From positions 682,001 to 746,000 of the forward strand of contig NZ_BMXQ01000002.1 of NCBI RefSeq assembly GCF_014651835.1: a stretch of 64,000 bases of DNA, read 5' to 3'. The position numbers and the translations under genes were made by a program. This document shows positions 33,167 to 42,240 of the stretch, piece by piece (position 1 is the stretch's first letter; each line of letters begins with the position of its first letter). The notes beneath the pieces are model-generated. The model did no database searches, was not told where the DNA came from, and was given only the letters and a program-made list of their open reading frames with translations. The DNA is from Pigmentiphaga litoralis (GTDB lineage: Bacteria > Pseudomonadota > Gammaproteobacteria > Burkholderiales > Burkholderiaceae_B).

Positions 33167-34726
33167 TCACACCAGGCTGATCAGGAATTGCGACAGCAGG
33201 GGCACCGGGCGGCCCGTGGCGCCCTTGTCCTTGCCGCTGCGCCATGCCGTGCCGGCGATGTCGAGGTGGGCCCAGCGATAGGCCTTGGTATAGCGCGACA
33301 GGAAGCAGGCTGCCGTGACCGCGCCGCCCGGAGGGCCGCCGATGTTGGCCATGTCGGCAAAATTCGACTTGAGCTGGTCCTGGTACTCGTCGTCCATCGG
33401 CAGGCGCCACACCGGGTCCATCGCCTGGCGCGAGACCGCGGTCAGGGCATCGGCCAGCGCGTCGTCCTTGGTGAAGAGGCCGGTGTTGACGTGGCCCAGC
33501 GCCGTGACGCACGCGCCGGTCAGGGTGGCGATGTCGATTACGCACGAGGGCTTGAAACGCTCGACATACGTGAGCGCGTCGCACAGGATCAGGCGGCCTT
33601 CGGCATCCGTATTCAGGATTTCGATGGTCTGGCCCGACATGCTGGTCACGACATCGCCGGGCTTGTTCGCGCGGCCGCTCGGCATGTTTTCGCATGCCGG
33701 CACCACCCCGATCACGTCGATCGGCAACTGCATTTCGGCCACGGCGCTCATCGTGCCGAACACGCTGGCCGCGCCGCACATGTCGTACTTCATTTCGTCC
33801 ATGCCCGAGGCGGGCTTGATCGAAATGCCGCCCGAATCGAAGGTGATGCCCTTGCCGACGAGCACCACCGGTGCGTTCGCGCTGCCAGCCGCGCCACCGG
33901 CGGCCGCTGCGGCAGCTGCCGCCGCCTTGCCGCGCGGAATCTTGGCGGGCGCAGGCGCGAGCTTGCTGCCTTTATACCGCATGACGATGAACTTGGGAGC
34001 CTCGTACGAGCTGCGCGCCACCGACAGGAACGATCCCATGTTCAGGGCTTCGATCTGGCGGCGGTCCAGCACTTCCACGCGGAACTTGAGCGCCCGACCC
34101 ATCTTCTTGGCCGTTTCGCCCAGGTAGGTGGGGGTGCAGATGTTCGGGGGCAGATTGCCCAGGTCCTTGGCGACCGTCATGCCGTTGGCAATGGCGCGGC
34201 CCTGGGCCATGCCCGCTTCGGCTTCCTTGGCGTCGGCCTTGTCCAGCGCCAGCAGCAGCTTGGCCAGCTTGGGGCGCACGACCGGGTCGCGCTTGCCGAA
34301 GGTGCCGTCGTAACGGTAGGTGACGTCGCCGGCAGCGATCGCCAGCAGGCGGGCGCGGGTGCGCACGTCGCAGCCTTCGATCGGCAGCGCGGCCAGGGTC
34401 AGCACGGCGTCGGCCGCGCCCGTGGACACGACGGCCTGCAGCGCGGCGCGGTAGCTGCTGGACAGCACCTTGGCCGTAAAGCCCGATTGCGGGCCCAGGC
34501 CCACCAGGACCACGCGCTGGGCGGCAACGCCGGTCAGGCTGCGCAGCACCAGGGTCTCGCCGGCGCGTCCCTTGAATTCATTCTTGACGACGTCGCGAAT
34601 GGCGCCTGCAAGCGCCCGGTCGACCACGTCGGCGGCCGGTGTCAGCACGCCGTCGGCGAATACGCCAACGACCAGCGCGGCCGTTTTGATCTTCTCGGGT
34701 GACGAGGTCTGTGTGCTAAAGTCCAT
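33167..34726 (-). CDS. pepA: Leucyl aminopeptidase (M17)
   Basis: A 519-residue M17 metallopeptidase. The active site is clear: [18 protein letters not shown] (metal Lys/Asp and Lys), [12 protein letters not shown], and [16 protein letters not shown] (metal Asp/Glu and catalytic Arg). It releases N-terminal residues from peptides in a hexamer; E. coli PepA also acts as a DNA-binding protein in recombination and car regulation. An unusual poly-Ala/Gly stretch (nine Ala then GGAAG) interrupts the junction just before the metal-binding core. It heads the pepA-holC-valS run and is divergent from lptF, with 76 bases between them. Confidence 0.93.
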   Translation of the reverse strand: MDFSTQTSSPEKIKTAALVVGVFADGVLTPAADVVDRALAGAIRDVVKNEFKGRAGETLVLRSLTGVAAQRVVLVGLGPQSGFTAKVLSSSYRAALQAVVSTGAADAVLTLAALPIEGCDVRTRARLLAIAAGDVTYRYDGTFGKRDPVVRPKLAKLLLALDKADAKEAEAGMAQGRAIANGMTVAKDLGNLPPNICTPTYLGETAKKMGRALKFRVEVLDRRQIEALNMGSFLSVARSSYEAPKFIVMRYKGSKLAPAPAKIPRGKAAAAAAAAAGGAAGSANAPVVLVGKGITFDSGGISIKPASGMDEMKYDMCGAASVFGTMSAVAEMQLPIDVIGVVPACENMPSGRANKPGDVVTSMSGQTIEILNTDAEGRLILCDALTYVERFKPSCVIDIATLTGACVTALGHVNTGLFTKDDALADALTAVSRQAMDPVWRLPMDDEYQDQLKSNFADMANIGGPPGGAVTAACFLSRYTKAYRWAHLDIAGTAWRSGKDKGATGRPVPLLSQFLISLV

Positions 34727-34802
34727 GCGCGATTCTTCCTATATGTAGTCGCGAGATTCCCAATTATCCCGCTGATGCGGATCCGTCGCACAAAGCATTC
34801 CA

Positions 34803-35888
34803 TTGTCCCTTTTCCAGCGCTCCGTCAAAGACGAACTTACCAGCCATGGCAGCGTCGTGTTCTCGACGCTCGTCGTAGTGTGGATCAGTGTGCTCATGGT
34901 GCGCCTGCTCGGCGAAGCCGCGGCCGGCCGCATCGGTGCGGACGTGGTGATGGGTATCGCGGCGTTCTCGTCGATCAATTCGATGCCGACCATCATTGCG
35001 GTATCGGCTTTCATTGCCGTCCTGACCACCGTGACGCGCAACTACCGCGAGTCCGAAATGGTGGTCTGGTTCGCCAGCGGCCTGAGCCTGCTCGACTGGT
35101 TCAAGCCTATCCTGCGCTTTGCCATCCCGACCGCGCTGGTGGTGGCCGCCTTCACCATGTTCGCGTCGCCCTGGGCCTACCGCCAGATCAACGACTATCG
35201 CGACCGGTATGAGGCGCGGTCGGACGTCGCCAAGATCACCCCCGGCCAGTTCCTTGAATCCAATGGGGTCGACCGGGTGTTCTTTGTCGAGTCGGCCACC
35301 GACCTGGCCGACAAGGTCGGCAACGTGTTCGTGCGCTGGATCGAAAACGGCCGCCTGAATGTGCTCACGTCGGGCACCGGCACGATCGAAGAGGAAGCCA
35401 ATGGCGACCGCTTCATGGTGCTGTCGTCGGGCCACCGGTACGAACTCATGCCCGGGTCGCCTGAATTCCGGCTCATGAGCTTCGAGAAGTACGGCGTGCG
35501 CATGGAACGCAAGACCGAGTCGTCGTCCGACGACCCGTCCACCAAGTCGCGCCCCACCATGGACCTGCTGCAGGATCCCGACCTGAAAGCGCGCGGTGAA
35601 CTGTTGTGGCGGATCAGCCTGCCGCTGCTCGCCATCAACCTGGCCTTGCTGGCCATCCCGCTGGGCGCGGTCAATCCGCGCCTGGGCCGGTCCGGCGACG
35701 TGGTGATCGCGCTGCTGGTGGCCCTGTTCTACCTGAACATGGTGAATCTGGCGAAGGCCTGGGTGAACAACGGGCGGGTGGACGTGTTCGTGGCGCTGAT
35801 CGCCTTGCACGGGACGGTCGCGGTGCTGACGGCGATCCTGATGTTTTTCCGCATGCGTCTGCGGGCACCCAAGGCGGCCGCCGCCTGA
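34803..35888 (+). CDS. lptF: LPS export ABC transporter permease LptF
   Basis: A 361-residue YjgP/YjgQ family membrane protein. Two N-terminal membrane helices, one more pair after a short loop, a periplasmic beta-jellyroll domain (about residues 130-265), and two or three C-terminal helices are visible. LptF with LptG and the ATPase LptB extracts LPS from the inner membrane. The likely start is TTG 34803 (protein MSLFQRSVKDELTSHG); no better codon or clear ribosome-binding site is seen, and the assignment relies on family N-termini. The next gene is cysB, not lptG. Confidence 0.85.
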   Translation: MSLFQRSVKDELTSHGSVVFSTLVVVWISVLMVRLLGEAAAGRIGADVVMGIAAFSSINSMPTIIAVSAFIAVLTTVTRNYRESEMVVWFASGLSLLDWFKPILRFAIPTALVVAAFTMFASPWAYRQINDYRDRYEARSDVAKITPGQFLESNGVDRVFFVESATDLADKVGNVFVRWIENGRLNVLTSGTGTIEEEANGDRFMVLSSGHRYELMPGSPEFRLMSFEKYGVRMERKTESSSDDPSTKSRPTMDLLQDPDLKARGELLWRISLPLLAINLALLAIPLGAVNPRLGRSGDVVIALLVALFYLNMVNLAKAWVNNGRVDVFVALIALHGTVAVLTAILMFFRMRLRAPKAAAA

Positions 35889-36034
35889 CCCGGCCGGGGG
35901 GCGCCTGCCCCCGCTGCCTTCTGCGCAGCCGGACTTTGCATATAGCCAAATAGAATTAAGCGGCTGGTGCTTATTACCTTATGATCTTAGTCAACTGGGC
36001 ATAGCCCGCTGATCTTCATAAGAACACACCACCC

Positions 36035-36979
36035 ATGAACCTCCAGCAATTCAAATTCGTCCGAGAAACGGTCCGCCGCGACTTCAACCTGACCGAAGCG
36101 GCGCGCATGCTCTACACCTCGCAGCCGGGTGTTTCCAAGGCCATCATCGAGCTGGAAGACGAATTGGGGGTCAAGATCTTCGAGCGCCATGGCAAGCGCA
36201 TCAAGGGCCTCACCAAGCCGGGCCAGGCCGTGTCGCAGATCGTCGACCGCATCATGCGCGAAGTCGACAACCTCAAGAAAGTCAGCGATGAGTTCGCCCG
36301 CCGCGACGAAGGCGGTCTGACCATCGCCTGCACCCACACCCAGGCGCGCTACGCCCTGCCCATCGTCATTCCGGCGTTTCGCCAGCTGTTTCCCAAGGTC
36401 CATCTGTCCTTGATCCAGGGCAGTCCCGGCCAGCTTGCCGAAATGGTTCTGAACGAACAGGCGGATCTGGCGGTCGCCACCGAAGCGCTGGCGCTGACCC
36501 CCGGCATGGTGACCTTGCCCTGCTACACGTGGGAACACGTCGTCGTCGTGCCCAAGGACCATCCCCTGGCGCAACTGACACCGGCTCAGGCCAAGAAGCT
36601 GACGCTGGAACAGCTGGCCCAATATCCGGTCATCACCTACGACCGCGCCTTTGCCGGACGGGTGGCCATCGACCAGGCCTTCAGTTCGCAGGACGTGCAC
36701 CCCGACTTCGTGCTCGAAGCCATCGACGCCGACGTCATCAAGACTTACGTGGAATTGAATATGGGGATCGGGATCATCGCCGGCGTGGCCTACGACGCCA
36801 AGCGCGACACCAACCTCGTCGGCATCCCGGTCGGACGCCTGTTCGGCGTCCATACCAGCCGCATCGGCATGAAATCGGGCATCTTCCTGCGCGATTACGT
36901 CTACACCTTCGTCGAGCTGCTGGCCCCGGCGTTGACGCGCGAAGTGGTGCAGGAAGCGCTGCGGCCTGCACCGGGCTGA
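36035..36979 (+). CDS. cysB: CysB-type LysR transcriptional regulator
   Basis: A 314-residue LysR regulator. The helix-turn-helix is FNLTEAARMLYTSQPGVSKA IIELEDELG, with the recognition helix carrying the CysB/Cbl-type SQPGVSK. The effector domain has GGLTIACTHTQARYALP, a sulfate/O-acetylserine-type pocket region, and GIGIIAGVAYDAKRDTNLVG near the end. CysB activates cysteine-synthesis and sulfur-uptake genes in response to N-acetylserine. Cbl and similar paralogues share these motifs, but the length and motif order favour CysB. It stands alone; the 146-base upstream region is AT-rich and probably holds its promoter. Confidence 0.85.
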   Translation: MNLQQFKFVRETVRRDFNLTEAARMLYTSQPGVSKAIIELEDELGVKIFERHGKRIKGLTKPGQAVSQIVDRIMREVDNLKKVSDEFARRDEGGLTIACTHTQARYALPIVIPAFRQLFPKVHLSLIQGSPGQLAEMVLNEQADLAVATEALALTPGMVTLPCYTWEHVVVVPKDHPLAQLTPAQAKKLTLEQLAQYPVITYDRAFAGRVAIDQAFSSQDVHPDFVLEAIDADVIKTYVELNMGIGIIAGVAYDAKRDTNLVGIPVGRLFGVHTSRIGMKSGIFLRDYVYTFVELLAPALTREVVQEALRPAPG

Positions 36980-37158
36980 TCTCGCCCGCCCACGCTCTGT
37001 GTCTGCGACGGTCTTTTTCGTCCGTCCGGCGTTCCCCGCTCTGACGTTTGCGCTCCCGGCGCGGCCGCCCGGCTCCTCGCCGGGCGATGCTTCTGCCTGG
37101 GCAAGCCAGCCAGAATTCTGATTCTCCTATCCCTTGTACGAAGTCGATTTGATAATCA

Positions 37159-37177
37159 AATGAGAACTCGTCTCATT
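37159..37177. promoter_or_regulatory. Inverted repeat upstream of the DUF2325 gene
   Basis: AATGAGA (37159-37165), spacer ACTCG, then TCTCATT (37171-37177): a perfect 7-5-7 palindrome 12 bases before the Fur-like box. Part of it (TGAGAA...TCTCA) weakly resembles a second Fur site. Its role is not established. Confidence 0.4.
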
Positions 37178-37188
37178 CATGTTGACTC

Positions 37189-37208
37189 TATAACGAGAAT
37201 CATTATCA
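37189..37208. promoter_or_regulatory. Probable Fur box upstream of the DUF2325 gene
   Basis: TATAACGAGAATCATTATC (37189-37207) matches the classical 19-bp Fur consensus GATAATGATAATCATTATC at 16 of 19 positions. The right half, AATCATTATCA, is exact. It lies 36 bases before ATG 37243 in an AT-rich stretch, where bound Fur-Fe(II) would block the promoter. Confidence 0.75.
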
Positions 37209-37242
37209 TCTGTTCTGGCTCGTATCAATCATCGGAGGCATC

Positions 37243-37635
37243 ATGACGCTCAGCGCTGTCATCGTCGGGGCAGACCGGCTCGGGAACATTCCTGACCTGC
37301 TCAAAGGACACAACATCGCGATCACGCACCACATCAGTGGCCGCGACCCGTCCCATCAGAAAAAGACGTTGCAGTTGCCGTCGGGCACCGAGGTCCTGAT
37401 CCTGTTGACCGACTTCCTCGGTCACAACGTCATGAAGGCCTTCCGGCAGGCGGCACAACGCTCAGGCATTCGCGTCGTGGCGTGCCGGCGTTCGGTGTGT
37501 GCGATGCAGCAGGCGCTGGAAACCTGCGGGTTGTGTGGCGCGGCGGGCAACGAGCCGTGTGCCCGTGCCGACGCCGCCCCGGCCGAGGTCAGGGTGCAGA
37601 TGCCACGGTCGCGGCGATCCGGCGCGCGCCATTGA
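37243..37635 (+). CDS. DUF2325 domain protein, probably iron-regulated
   Basis: A 130-residue protein. The N-terminal 95 residues match the DUF2325 pattern: AVIVGADRLGNIPDLL, THHISGRDPSHQKKT, EVLILLTDFLGHNVMKAFRQ, and IRVVACRRSVCAMQQAL, a small Rossmann-like fold. The C-terminal tail (about residues 95-130) has CGLCG and a further Cys, a possible metal-binding cluster. GGAGG (37234-37238) precedes ATG 37243. A good Fur box lies 36 bases upstream, so expression should rise when iron is short. Its last 47 bases overlap the end of the NlpC/P60 gene on the opposite strand. Biochemical function is unknown. Confidence 0.78.
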   Translation: MTLSAVIVGADRLGNIPDLLKGHNIAITHHISGRDPSHQKKTLQLPSGTEVLILLTDFLGHNVMKAFRQAAQRSGIRVVACRRSVCAMQQALETCGLCGAAGNEPCARADAAPAEVRVQMPRSRRSGARH

Positions 37636-38341
37636 AGCGCGCTTTCCAGTAGGCCATGTCCATCCGGTCGACACGGACGACGCCACCGGCGGACGGGGAG
37701 TGAACGAACCGTCCTTCACCCAGATAGATGCCGACATGCGAATACTGGCGGCGCAGGGTGTTGTAGAACACGAGGTCGCCGGGTTGCAGGTCGGACGGCT
37801 CGATGTTCTGGCCCATGCGGCTGATTTCTTCGGACCGGCGGGGCAGGTTGAAGCCCAGCACCTGGCGAGCCACGTACGAGACCAGGCCGCTGCAATCGAA
37901 GCCCGTATCGGGCGACGATCCGCCCATCCGGTAACGAATCCCCAGATACCCCAGGGCCTGTGACGCCAGTTCCGATGTCGGCGCCAGCAGGCTGTCGGGG
38001 GCGTGCCACTGTCCGGACAGGATCATGGCGGGATCACGTGCGCCGGTGCGGGGATCGAAATCGGTGTCCGGCAGGTCCAGCATGCCTTCAGCCGCCGCAG
38101 CAAAGGGATCCTGCCAGGTGGTGTTCGGGTAACGGGGTAGCGGCTTGTTGATGTTTGCGCGGGCGGCCTGCGGTGTCTGCAGGCGGGCGCGAAGCGCGGC
38201 GGTGGTCACGATGCCGTCATCGCTGGCACTGAGGGCTTGGGGGGCGACGGTTGCGCAACCCGTCATTCCCGAGGCGATGGCAAGCGCGACGATCATCAGG
38301 GGCTTGCGGCAGCGTGCCAGGACGAAGAAGGAATGTGTCAT
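37589..38341 (-). CDS. NlpC/P60 family lipoprotein (cell-wall endopeptidase)
   Basis: A 250-residue lipoprotein. The lipobox is GMTGC (Cys about residue 29). The NlpC/P60 domain fills the C-terminal half: YLGIRYRMGGSSPDTGFDCSGLVSYV holds the catalytic Cys (in FDCSGLV), RQYSHVGIYLGEGRFVHSPS the catalytic His, and the third polar residue follows. It resembles Spr/MepS and NlpC, D,L-endopeptidases that cut peptidoglycan peptides for wall growth. It is divergent from the GlcG-like gene and convergent, with a 47-base overlap, with the DUF2325 gene. Confidence 0.88.
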   Translation of the reverse strand: MTHSFFVLARCRKPLMIVALAIASGMTGCATVAPQALSASDDGIVTTAALRARLQTPQAARANINKPLPRYPNTTWQDPFAAAAEGMLDLPDTDFDPRTGARDPAMILSGQWHAPDSLLAPTSELASQALGYLGIRYRMGGSSPDTGFDCSGLVSYVARQVLGFNLPRRSEEISRMGQNIEPSDLQPGDLVFYNTLRRQYSHVGIYLGEGRFVHSPSAGGVVRVDRMDMAYWKARFNGARRIAATVASAP

Positions 38342-38531
38342 GCCGTGTCAGGGGGTGACCAAAAGTAAGTCAATCGTCCAAAAGAGTGGCTAAGATACCG
38401 GCAGCTGTCGAGTAGGTCAATGCACTTATGCGTTGAAGGATCAAAAGAGTTGTGTGCACAGGGCCTACAATTTGCGCTTTCCCGCGCCGTGGCTGCCCTG
38501 CGGTGACCGAGCCTACCCAACAAGGATTCCT

Positions 38532-38936
38532 ATGAAGACCAAGCACGTCCTGACCTCCGATGATGTGAAGAAGATCGCCGCTGCTGCCGAAGCCGAAGCG
38601 CTGGCGAACAAGTGGGCCGTCACCATCGCCATCGTCGACGACGGTGGCCACCTGCTGAATCTGCAACGCCTGGACGGCGCGGCGCCCATCTCGTCGCTGA
38701 TCGGACCGGCCAAGGCCCGCACCGCGGCGCTCGGCCAGCGCGAAACCAAGATCTACGAAGACATCGTCAACAACGGCCGCACTGCCTTCCTGTCGGCGCC
38801 GCTGGACGGCCTGCTCGAAGGCGGCGTGCCGATCATCGTTGAAGGCCAGACCATCGGCGCCGTCGGCGTGTCGGGCGTCAAGTCCACCGAAGATGCCCAG
38901 ATCGCCAAGGCTGGCATCGCCGCGCTCGGCGTGTAA
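38532..38936 (+). CDS. GlcG/HbpS-type protein (DUF336)
   Basis: A 134-residue protein starting MKTKHVLTSDDVKKIAAAAE. The fold hallmark is VTIAIVDDGGHLLNLQRLDGA, followed by IGPAKARTAA and GGVPIIVEGQTIGAVGVSGV. This is the GlcG/HbpS (heme-degrading or cofactor-binding) family; members include PduO C-terminal domains and HbpS, which binds heme. The substrate here is unknown. AAGGA lies six bases before ATG 38532. A long perfect hairpin follows about 85 bases after the stop. Confidence 0.85.
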   Translation: MKTKHVLTSDDVKKIAAAAEAEALANKWAVTIAIVDDGGHLLNLQRLDGAAPISSLIGPAKARTAALGQRETKIYEDIVNNGRTAFLSAPLDGLLEGGVPIIVEGQTIGAVGVSGVKSTEDAQIAKAGIAALGV

Positions 38937-39020
38937 TACCGCAACGTCAGGCAATTGGCAGCCTTGCCGGCTGTCATTTCCCGGCAACAGCTGCTGCATT
39001 TGACCGAGTGCGCCCAGCGA

Positions 39021-39067
39021 CAACGAACCCCGGAAACCCCTGTCATGCAGGGTTCCGGGGTTCGTTG
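39021..39067 (+). terminator. Long hairpin after the GlcG-like gene
   Basis: CAACGAACCCCGGAA (39021-39035) pairs exactly with TTCCGGGGTTCGTTG (39053-39067), a 15-bp stem with a further paired core. Only a short, broken T run follows, so it may terminate weakly or protect the mRNA end. Confidence 0.6.
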
Positions 39068-39186
39068 CTTTCATGACGGCGCCAACGGCGCTGCGGTATC
39101 GTCTTGGCTGCGTGTGCATGGCGCCACGTCCTGCGCCACCGCCAGGTCTGTCCGTTTACCTTCTGACTCTTACCGGGGCCGTCCCC

Positions 39187-40560
39187 ATGAACTCGACCCC
39201 GACCTCCTCGCGCCTGCGCGGCGCGCTCAATCCTGGCGTGCGTCCCCGCGAGGTCCTTGCCTGGTCGCTGTACGACTTTGCGAACTCCGGCTACACCACG
39301 GTGGTGCTCACGGCCGTCTTCAATGCCTACTTCGTGGGCGTCGTCGCCGGCAATGCGTCGTGGGCGACCTTGGCGTGGACGGGCACGCTGTCGGTGTCTT
39401 ACCTGATCGTCATGCTCGCCATGCCGGGCCTGGGCGCCTGGGCGGATGCGCGGGGCGCCAAGAAGCGGCTGCTGGCCGTCAGCAGCATCGGCTGCATCGC
39501 CGCGACCGCGTCCCTGGCGCTGGTGGGACCCGGCGGGCTGTGGCTGGCCGTAGTGGCCGTCATCGTCTCGAACGTGTGTTTCAGTATTGGGGAATCGATC
39601 ATTGCGGCGTTTCTGCCTGAATTGGCCAGGCCCGAGGCGCTCGGGCGCGTGTCGGGCTGGGGCTGGAGCTTCGGGTATTTTGGCGGGATGCTGACGCTGG
39701 GGCTGTCGCTGCTGGTGGTTACGCGCTCCCAGGCGGCAGGCGAGACGGCCACCCATTTCGTGCCGATGACGATGCTGCTGACGGCTGGGGTCTTTGCGCT
39801 CGCGGCGGTGCCGGTGTTCGTTTTTCTGAAAGAGCGGTCCGCGCCACAGCAGGGCGTGGCGACATCTGCTGCAGCCACGGCCGGCGCGCTGGGCGTGCCG
39901 CCGTCCGCCGCAGGCAAATCCCTGGGCTTCATGGGGGTGATGCGGCAGCTGGGCGCGTCCTGGCGCGCCACCAAGGCTTTTCCCGATTTCCGCAACCTGC
40001 TGATCTGCGGCGTCTTCTATCAGGCCGGGATCGCGGTCGTGATCACCCTGGCCGCGGTCTATGCCGAGCAGGTCATGAAGTTTCAGCAGGCGCAGATCAT
40101 GATGCTGGTCTTCCTGGTGAATATCACGGCCGCCGCGGGCGCCTTCAGTTTCGGCTTCGTGCAGGACAGGATCGGCCACCGGGCGGCCTTGGGCGCGACG
40201 CTGTTCGGCTGGATCGCCATGGTGTTGACCGCGTATTTCGCGCAGACCGACGGCGGCTTCTGGGCCGCGGCCGCGCTGGCCGGCCTGTGCATGGGGTCGA
40301 GCCAGAGCGCCGGGCGCGCGATGACAGGCGCCCTGGCGCCAGCGACGCGCCTGGGTGAATTCTTTGCGCTGTGGACCTTCGCTACGCGGCTGGCCGCAAT
40401 CATCGGGCCGCTGACCTACGGCATGGTCACCTGGGTCACCGACGGCAACCATCGCCTGGGCATCCTGATCACCGGGGTGTTCTTCGTGATCGGTTTGCTG
40501 GTGCTCACACGCATCGACATGCGGCGCGGTGAAGCCTTGCGGGCGTCGCAGGCGGCGTAA
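39187..40560 (+). CDS. MFS transporter, UMF1/Atg22-like
   Basis: A 457-residue transporter with 12 predicted membrane helices. The N-terminal WSLYDFANSGYTTVVLTAVF is the signature of the UMF1 (Atg22-like) family. LGAWADARGAKKRLL is the cytoplasmic loop 2-3 motif, and GESIIAAFLPELA, GRVSGWGWSFGYFGGM and LCMGSSQSAGRA also fit. Fungal Atg22 exports amino acids from the vacuole; bacterial substrates are unknown. ATG 39187 gives the family N-terminus; the frame stays open for 38 codons upstream, over the hairpin, which argues against a longer protein. A bidirectional terminator follows. Confidence 0.85.
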   Translation: MNSTPTSSRLRGALNPGVRPREVLAWSLYDFANSGYTTVVLTAVFNAYFVGVVAGNASWATLAWTGTLSVSYLIVMLAMPGLGAWADARGAKKRLLAVSSIGCIAATASLALVGPGGLWLAVVAVIVSNVCFSIGESIIAAFLPELARPEALGRVSGWGWSFGYFGGMLTLGLSLLVVTRSQAAGETATHFVPMTMLLTAGVFALAAVPVFVFLKERSAPQQGVATSAAATAGALGVPPSAAGKSLGFMGVMRQLGASWRATKAFPDFRNLLICGVFYQAGIAVVITLAAVYAEQVMKFQQAQIMMLVFLVNITAAAGAFSFGFVQDRIGHRAALGATLFGWIAMVLTAYFAQTDGGFWAAAALAGLCMGSSQSAGRAMTGALAPATRLGEFFALWTFATRLAAIIGPLTYGMVTWVTDGNHRLGILITGVFFVIGLLVLTRIDMRRGEALRASQAA

Positions 40561-40580
40561 GGACGACGCGGCGGCCAGCC

Positions 40581-40612
40581 AAAAAAAACGGACAGCCTCG
40601 GCTGTCCGTTTT
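40581..40612. terminator. Bidirectional terminator between the MFS gene and the fumarase gene
   Basis: CGGACAGC (40589-40596), loop CTCG, GCTGTCCG (40601-40608). Eight A residues lie on the left (T run for the minus-strand fumarase) and four T residues on the right (for the plus-strand MFS gene). Confidence 0.88.
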
Positions 40613-40669
40613 CATAACAGGTAAAGCCACGCACGCTTCGCGCCGCCCTTCGCCGTGTTCGACCTCGTG

Positions 40670-42193
40670 TTAGGCGATTTCGACCGGAATGCCGGCGATC
40701 TTGGCCGACCAGGTCTTCGGGCCGGTCTCGTGCACCGACGTGCCCGTCGAATCCACCGCCACCGTCACCGGCATGTCCTTCACGTCGAATTCGTAGATGG
40801 CTTCCATGCCCAGGTCGGCAAAGCCGACGACCTTGGCACTGCGGATCGCCTTGGACACCAGGTAGGCCGAACCGCCCACGGCCATCAGGTAGGCCGACTT
40901 GTGCTTGCGGATCGATTCGATGGCGACCGGGCCGCGTTCGGCCTTGCCGATCATCGAGATCAAGCCTGTCTGCTCGAGCATCATGTCGGTGAACTTGTCC
41001 ATACGGGTGGCAGTGGTCGGGCCGGCAGGTCCGACGACCTCGTCACGCACGGGATCCACCGGGCCCACGTAATAGATTACGCGGTTGGTGAAGTCCACAG
41101 GCAGCGATTCGCCCTTGGCCAGCATTTCCTGGATGCGCTTGTGCGCCGCATCGCGGCCGGTCAGCATCTTGCCCGAAAGCAGCAGGGTCTGGCCCGGCTT
41201 CCACGACGCCACTTCTTCCTTGGTCAGCGTGTCCAGGTCGACACGGGCCGACTTGTTGTAGTCGGGCGCCCAGTTCACGTCGGGCCATTCTTCCAGCGAC
41301 GGCGGATCCAGGCGGGCGACGCCCGAGCCATCCAGCGTGAAGTGCGCGTGGCGCGTGGCCGCACAGTTCGGGATCATCGCAATCGGCTTGGATGCAGCGT
41401 GCGTCGGGAACATGCTGATCTTGACGTCCAGCACGGTCGTCAGGCCGCCCAGGCCCTGCGCGCCGATGCCCAGGGCGTTGACCTTGGTGTACAGCTCGAT
41501 CCGCATTTCTTCCAGCTTGCTGTTCGGGCCGCGTTGCAGCAGCTCGTACATGTCGATGTCTTCCATCAACGACTGCTTGGCCATCAGCATCGCCTTTTCG
41601 GCGGTGCCGCCGATACCGATGCCCAGCATGCCGGGCGGGCACCAGCCCGCGCCCATCAGCGGGACGGTCTTGAGCACCCAGTCGACCACGGAGTCGCTCG
41701 GGTTCAGCATCGCAAACTTGGACTTGTTTTCGGAACCGCCGCCCTTGGCCGCCACCTGCACGTCGACGACGTTGCCGGGCACCAGTTCGACGTTGACCAC
41801 ACAGGGCGTGTTGTCGCCGGTGTTCTTGCGGGCAAACTGCGGATCGGCGAGCACGGAGGCGCGCAGCAGGTTATCCGGATTCAGATAGCCGCGGCGCACC
41901 CCCTGATCACAGAGCTCCTGCAGCGAGAACTTGCTGTCGAAGCGCACGTCCATGCCCACTTTCAGGAACACGTTGACGATGCCGGTGTCCTGGCAGATCG
42001 GGCGCTTGCCCTCGGCGCACATGCGCGAATTGGTCAGGATCTGGGCGATCGCGTCCTTGGCGGCGGGGCTTTCCTCGCGCTCGTAGGCGCGCGCCAGGTG
42101 GCGGATGTAATCGACCGGGTGGTAGTAGCTGATGAACTGCACAGCGTCGGCGATCGATTGAATCAGGTCTTCTTCCTTGATGACGGTAGTCAT
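40670..42193 (-). CDS. fumA: Fumarate hydratase class I (fused, iron-sulfur)
   Basis: A 507-residue class I fumarase with alpha- and beta-type halves in one chain. Cluster-binding cysteines are visible in ICQDTGIVNVF, WCPPGMLGIGIGGTAEKAM and PNCAATRHAHF, which hold an oxygen-sensitive [4Fe-4S] centre. The beta half has LLSGKMLTGRDAAHKR and VVGPAGPTTATRMDKFTDMM. It interconverts fumarate and L-malate in the TCA cycle. It follows the yqhA-type gene by 47 bases on the same strand. A second, split class I hydratase lies at 61261-62792. Confidence 0.93.
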   Translation of the reverse strand: MTTVIKEEDLIQSIADAVQFISYYHPVDYIRHLARAYEREESPAAKDAIAQILTNSRMCAEGKRPICQDTGIVNVFLKVGMDVRFDSKFSLQELCDQGVRRGYLNPDNLLRASVLADPQFARKNTGDNTPCVVNVELVPGNVVDVQVAAKGGGSENKSKFAMLNPSDSVVDWVLKTVPLMGAGWCPPGMLGIGIGGTAEKAMLMAKQSLMEDIDMYELLQRGPNSKLEEMRIELYTKVNALGIGAQGLGGLTTVLDVKISMFPTHAASKPIAMIPNCAATRHAHFTLDGSGVARLDPPSLEEWPDVNWAPDYNKSARVDLDTLTKEEVASWKPGQTLLLSGKMLTGRDAAHKRIQEMLAKGESLPVDFTNRVIYYVGPVDPVRDEVVGPAGPTTATRMDKFTDMMLEQTGLISMIGKAERGPVAIESIRKHKSAYLMAVGGSAYLVSKAIRSAKVVGFADLGMEAIYEFDVKDMPVTVAVDSTGTSVHETGPKTWSAKIAGIPVEIA

Positions 42194-42240
42194 GCAACTC
42201 TCCGGGTCGATACAAAAAGAGGAGGGGCGAACGCGAAGCG

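Noticed and set aside
37129-37160. A second Fur box at GATAATCAAATGAG
   Set aside because: Only the left half fits the consensus; the right half does not. The site at 37189-37207 is much better.
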